NCBI GenBank assembly: GCA_030141605.1
Contig: JAQGDQ010002386.1
Location: 1 to 64,000, forward strand
Direction: 5' to 3'
Source: Tubiluchus corallicola
Lineage: Eukaryota > Priapulida > Priapulimorpha > Priapulimorphida > Tubiluchidae
Length of the DNA: 64,000 nt
Within the stretch, counting starts at the first letter, position 1. Each line of letters starts with the position of its first letter. Positions 56,327-64,000 of this stretch are shown one piece after another. A program made the translations under genes and the position numbers. Below the pieces are notes generated by a model. It was not told the origin of the DNA. It saw nothing but the letters and a program-made list of their open reading frames with translations, and did not search any database.

Positions 56327-57488
56327 CATATAGTGTAATTAACTGTCTCAACACGCATACACGTGATCAAAGCTCAAGTATAGACATGTGGAAAGATAAT
56401 TCAGTGTTTAGCAACATATTGTCTTTTCCAAGAATTATTCGAATGTTGAAGAACTCATTTATGCACGTTTTCAGTTCTTGACTTAGCATAGCTTTGCCTT
56501 AAGCTAAATTTGCTATCTAGCTGAGTGAAATTACTGTGATTTGTCACTTTAGCAATGAATTTAAAATATTCTGTTGTGCATACATGTAACAGCCTAAGCT
56601 GAAACTTATTTCTGTCAAAAGGTAAGAACTAGTCTAGATTCATTTGAATTTATACAGATTTTAACAATTTTTTAAAAGGTATTTATCATTATAGACAATG
56701 TTGATATGCAACATTAAATACATTAGGTTATTACATAATTCAGTGTTGTTTATTTGACAGTTGTGATTGAATAGCTACTAAACGTGGTCTATTAAATTTT
56801 GAGTGTATTTTGATGAATCCCATTCGTTGAAACAAATGAACACAGATGTTTATAGAAAATAGTGATATAATCATACAAACACTACCTAAAATTTTAACAA
56901 CTGAAGATTCTAATTTTATTTTAGTCACCAATATTGACATGAAATATTACTTAGGTTTAGAAATTACACCACAATTGTTAAACATATACAGAGTAAGAAG
57001 TTTGCATAAACCATATAGAAGCCATTTCAGTGTGAAATTAAAGTACGAACAAGTGCACCATTCGCACAAAAATGCTATACCGCATTTGCAGAAAAGTCCA
57101 TACTTGAGCAAAAATCTGGCTTGTCAAAACTCTTGATGCCGTCGTTCAATACAACAAAAATTACGATCTCATAGTCGTGTCCGACATATCAATGGGAACT
57201 CAACCAATGACTATCTTTTATTATCAGTCATGTCTTAAAGGGCATAAAACCAGTAGTACGCCTTACATTTCATGTAACAGAATCTGTATTTTAAACAATA
57301 TTCCTGAAGATACCATATTCTTGTATACTTATATATATATATACTGAAGTCAGCTGTTGCTTCTACAGATTGCTCATGTTTCATCAAGAAGTTCATCAAT
57401 GCATGGCATTACCAACTGGTATTTTTATATCTGTATCCTTGCAAGAGAAAAATAGTTTCATAAGTCTCTACTTTAGGGTGAACACAGC
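56327..57488. other. Convergent 3' region between OPA1 and PSMC5
   Basis: Contains the 3' untranslated ends of both genes and a TA run near 57330-57342. An open frame at 56846-57136 has no recognisable content. No gene is supported. Confidence 0.45.
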
Positions 57489-57494
57489 TTTATT
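57489..57494 (-). terminator. PSMC5 polyadenylation signal
   Basis: AATAAA on the minus strand, 49 bases past the PSMC5 stop codon, a plausible distance for cleavage and polyadenylation shortly after. Confidence 0.55.
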
Positions 57495-57542
57495 TATACA
57501 ACACGCGAATATTTACACAAAGCAAAAATGCAAGTCAAGTCC

Positions 57543-63937
<6,395 letters not shown>

Positions 63938-64000
63938 CTAAATTAAAAAAATTCAAGTATTTAGTTGACTAACTAACAATTTTTCTTACAATCGCAATGC

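Overview
This window is AT-rich nuclear DNA from an invertebrate animal. Four conserved, intron-bearing single-copy genes with animal-type proteins sit in a background crowded with non-LTR retrotransposons, a 5S rRNA-derived SINE, foldback/MITE-type DNA elements and large tandem arrays. Nothing is prokaryotic: every host gene is split by GT-AG introns. The phylum cannot be fixed from the sequence alone. The clean match of all four proteins to vertebrate-like architectures, 2A-bearing LINEs and a 5S-derived SINE would suit a marine invertebrate, but that is inference. There is one assembly gap of 10 N at 12781-12790.

Left part (1-20350), gene-poor and repeat-rich. In order: a foldback element (1-961); tetranucleotide repeats with a perfect 41-bp inverted repeat (1746-1975); a 56-bp tandem array enclosed by inverted termini (2530-4851); degenerate TTAGGG-like repeats (about 4990-5215); a 5S-derived SINE (about 5505-6038); a 486-bp terminal-inverted-repeat element (6808-7293); a GTCA/ATCA repeat field with a perfect 320-bp-offset duplication (7553-8395); two LINE 3' ends (8838-9230 and 9325-9895); a 52-bp tandem array (10392-11835); a near full-length LINE with a 2A-like ribosome-skipping motif (about 12791-17355); and a MITE interrupted by a small SINE with an 8-bp target duplication (18930-19574).

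Right part (20351-64000), the gene block. PEX13 (+, 20351-32923, 9 exons) inserts in the peroxisomal membrane as part of the import docking complex. Glycylpeptide N-myristoyltransferase NMT (-, 46372-35423, 12 exons) faces it tail to tail. OPA1 (+, 51640-56326, 4 exons) is the mitochondrial inner-membrane fusion GTPase and lies head to head with NMT across about 5 kb of nested LINEs. PSMC5/Rpt6 (-, running in from beyond 64000 to 57543, last 8 exons) is a 26S proteasome ATPase and is tail to tail with OPA1. All exon joins given here were checked by hand for reading phase and GT-AG borders. The genes are housekeeping genes from different pathways, and I see no operon-like or functional cluster.

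LINEs occupy introns of PEX13 and NMT and the NMT-OPA1 interval; at least four distinct LINE types are represented. The most notable items are the 2A-bearing LINE with a hydrophobic N-terminal region, the TIR-bounded 56-bp array, a 978-bp element with 40-bp perfect inverted termini and stacked palindromes in an NMT intron, the SINE-in-MITE nest, and an OPA1 gene whose first 80% is a single exon.
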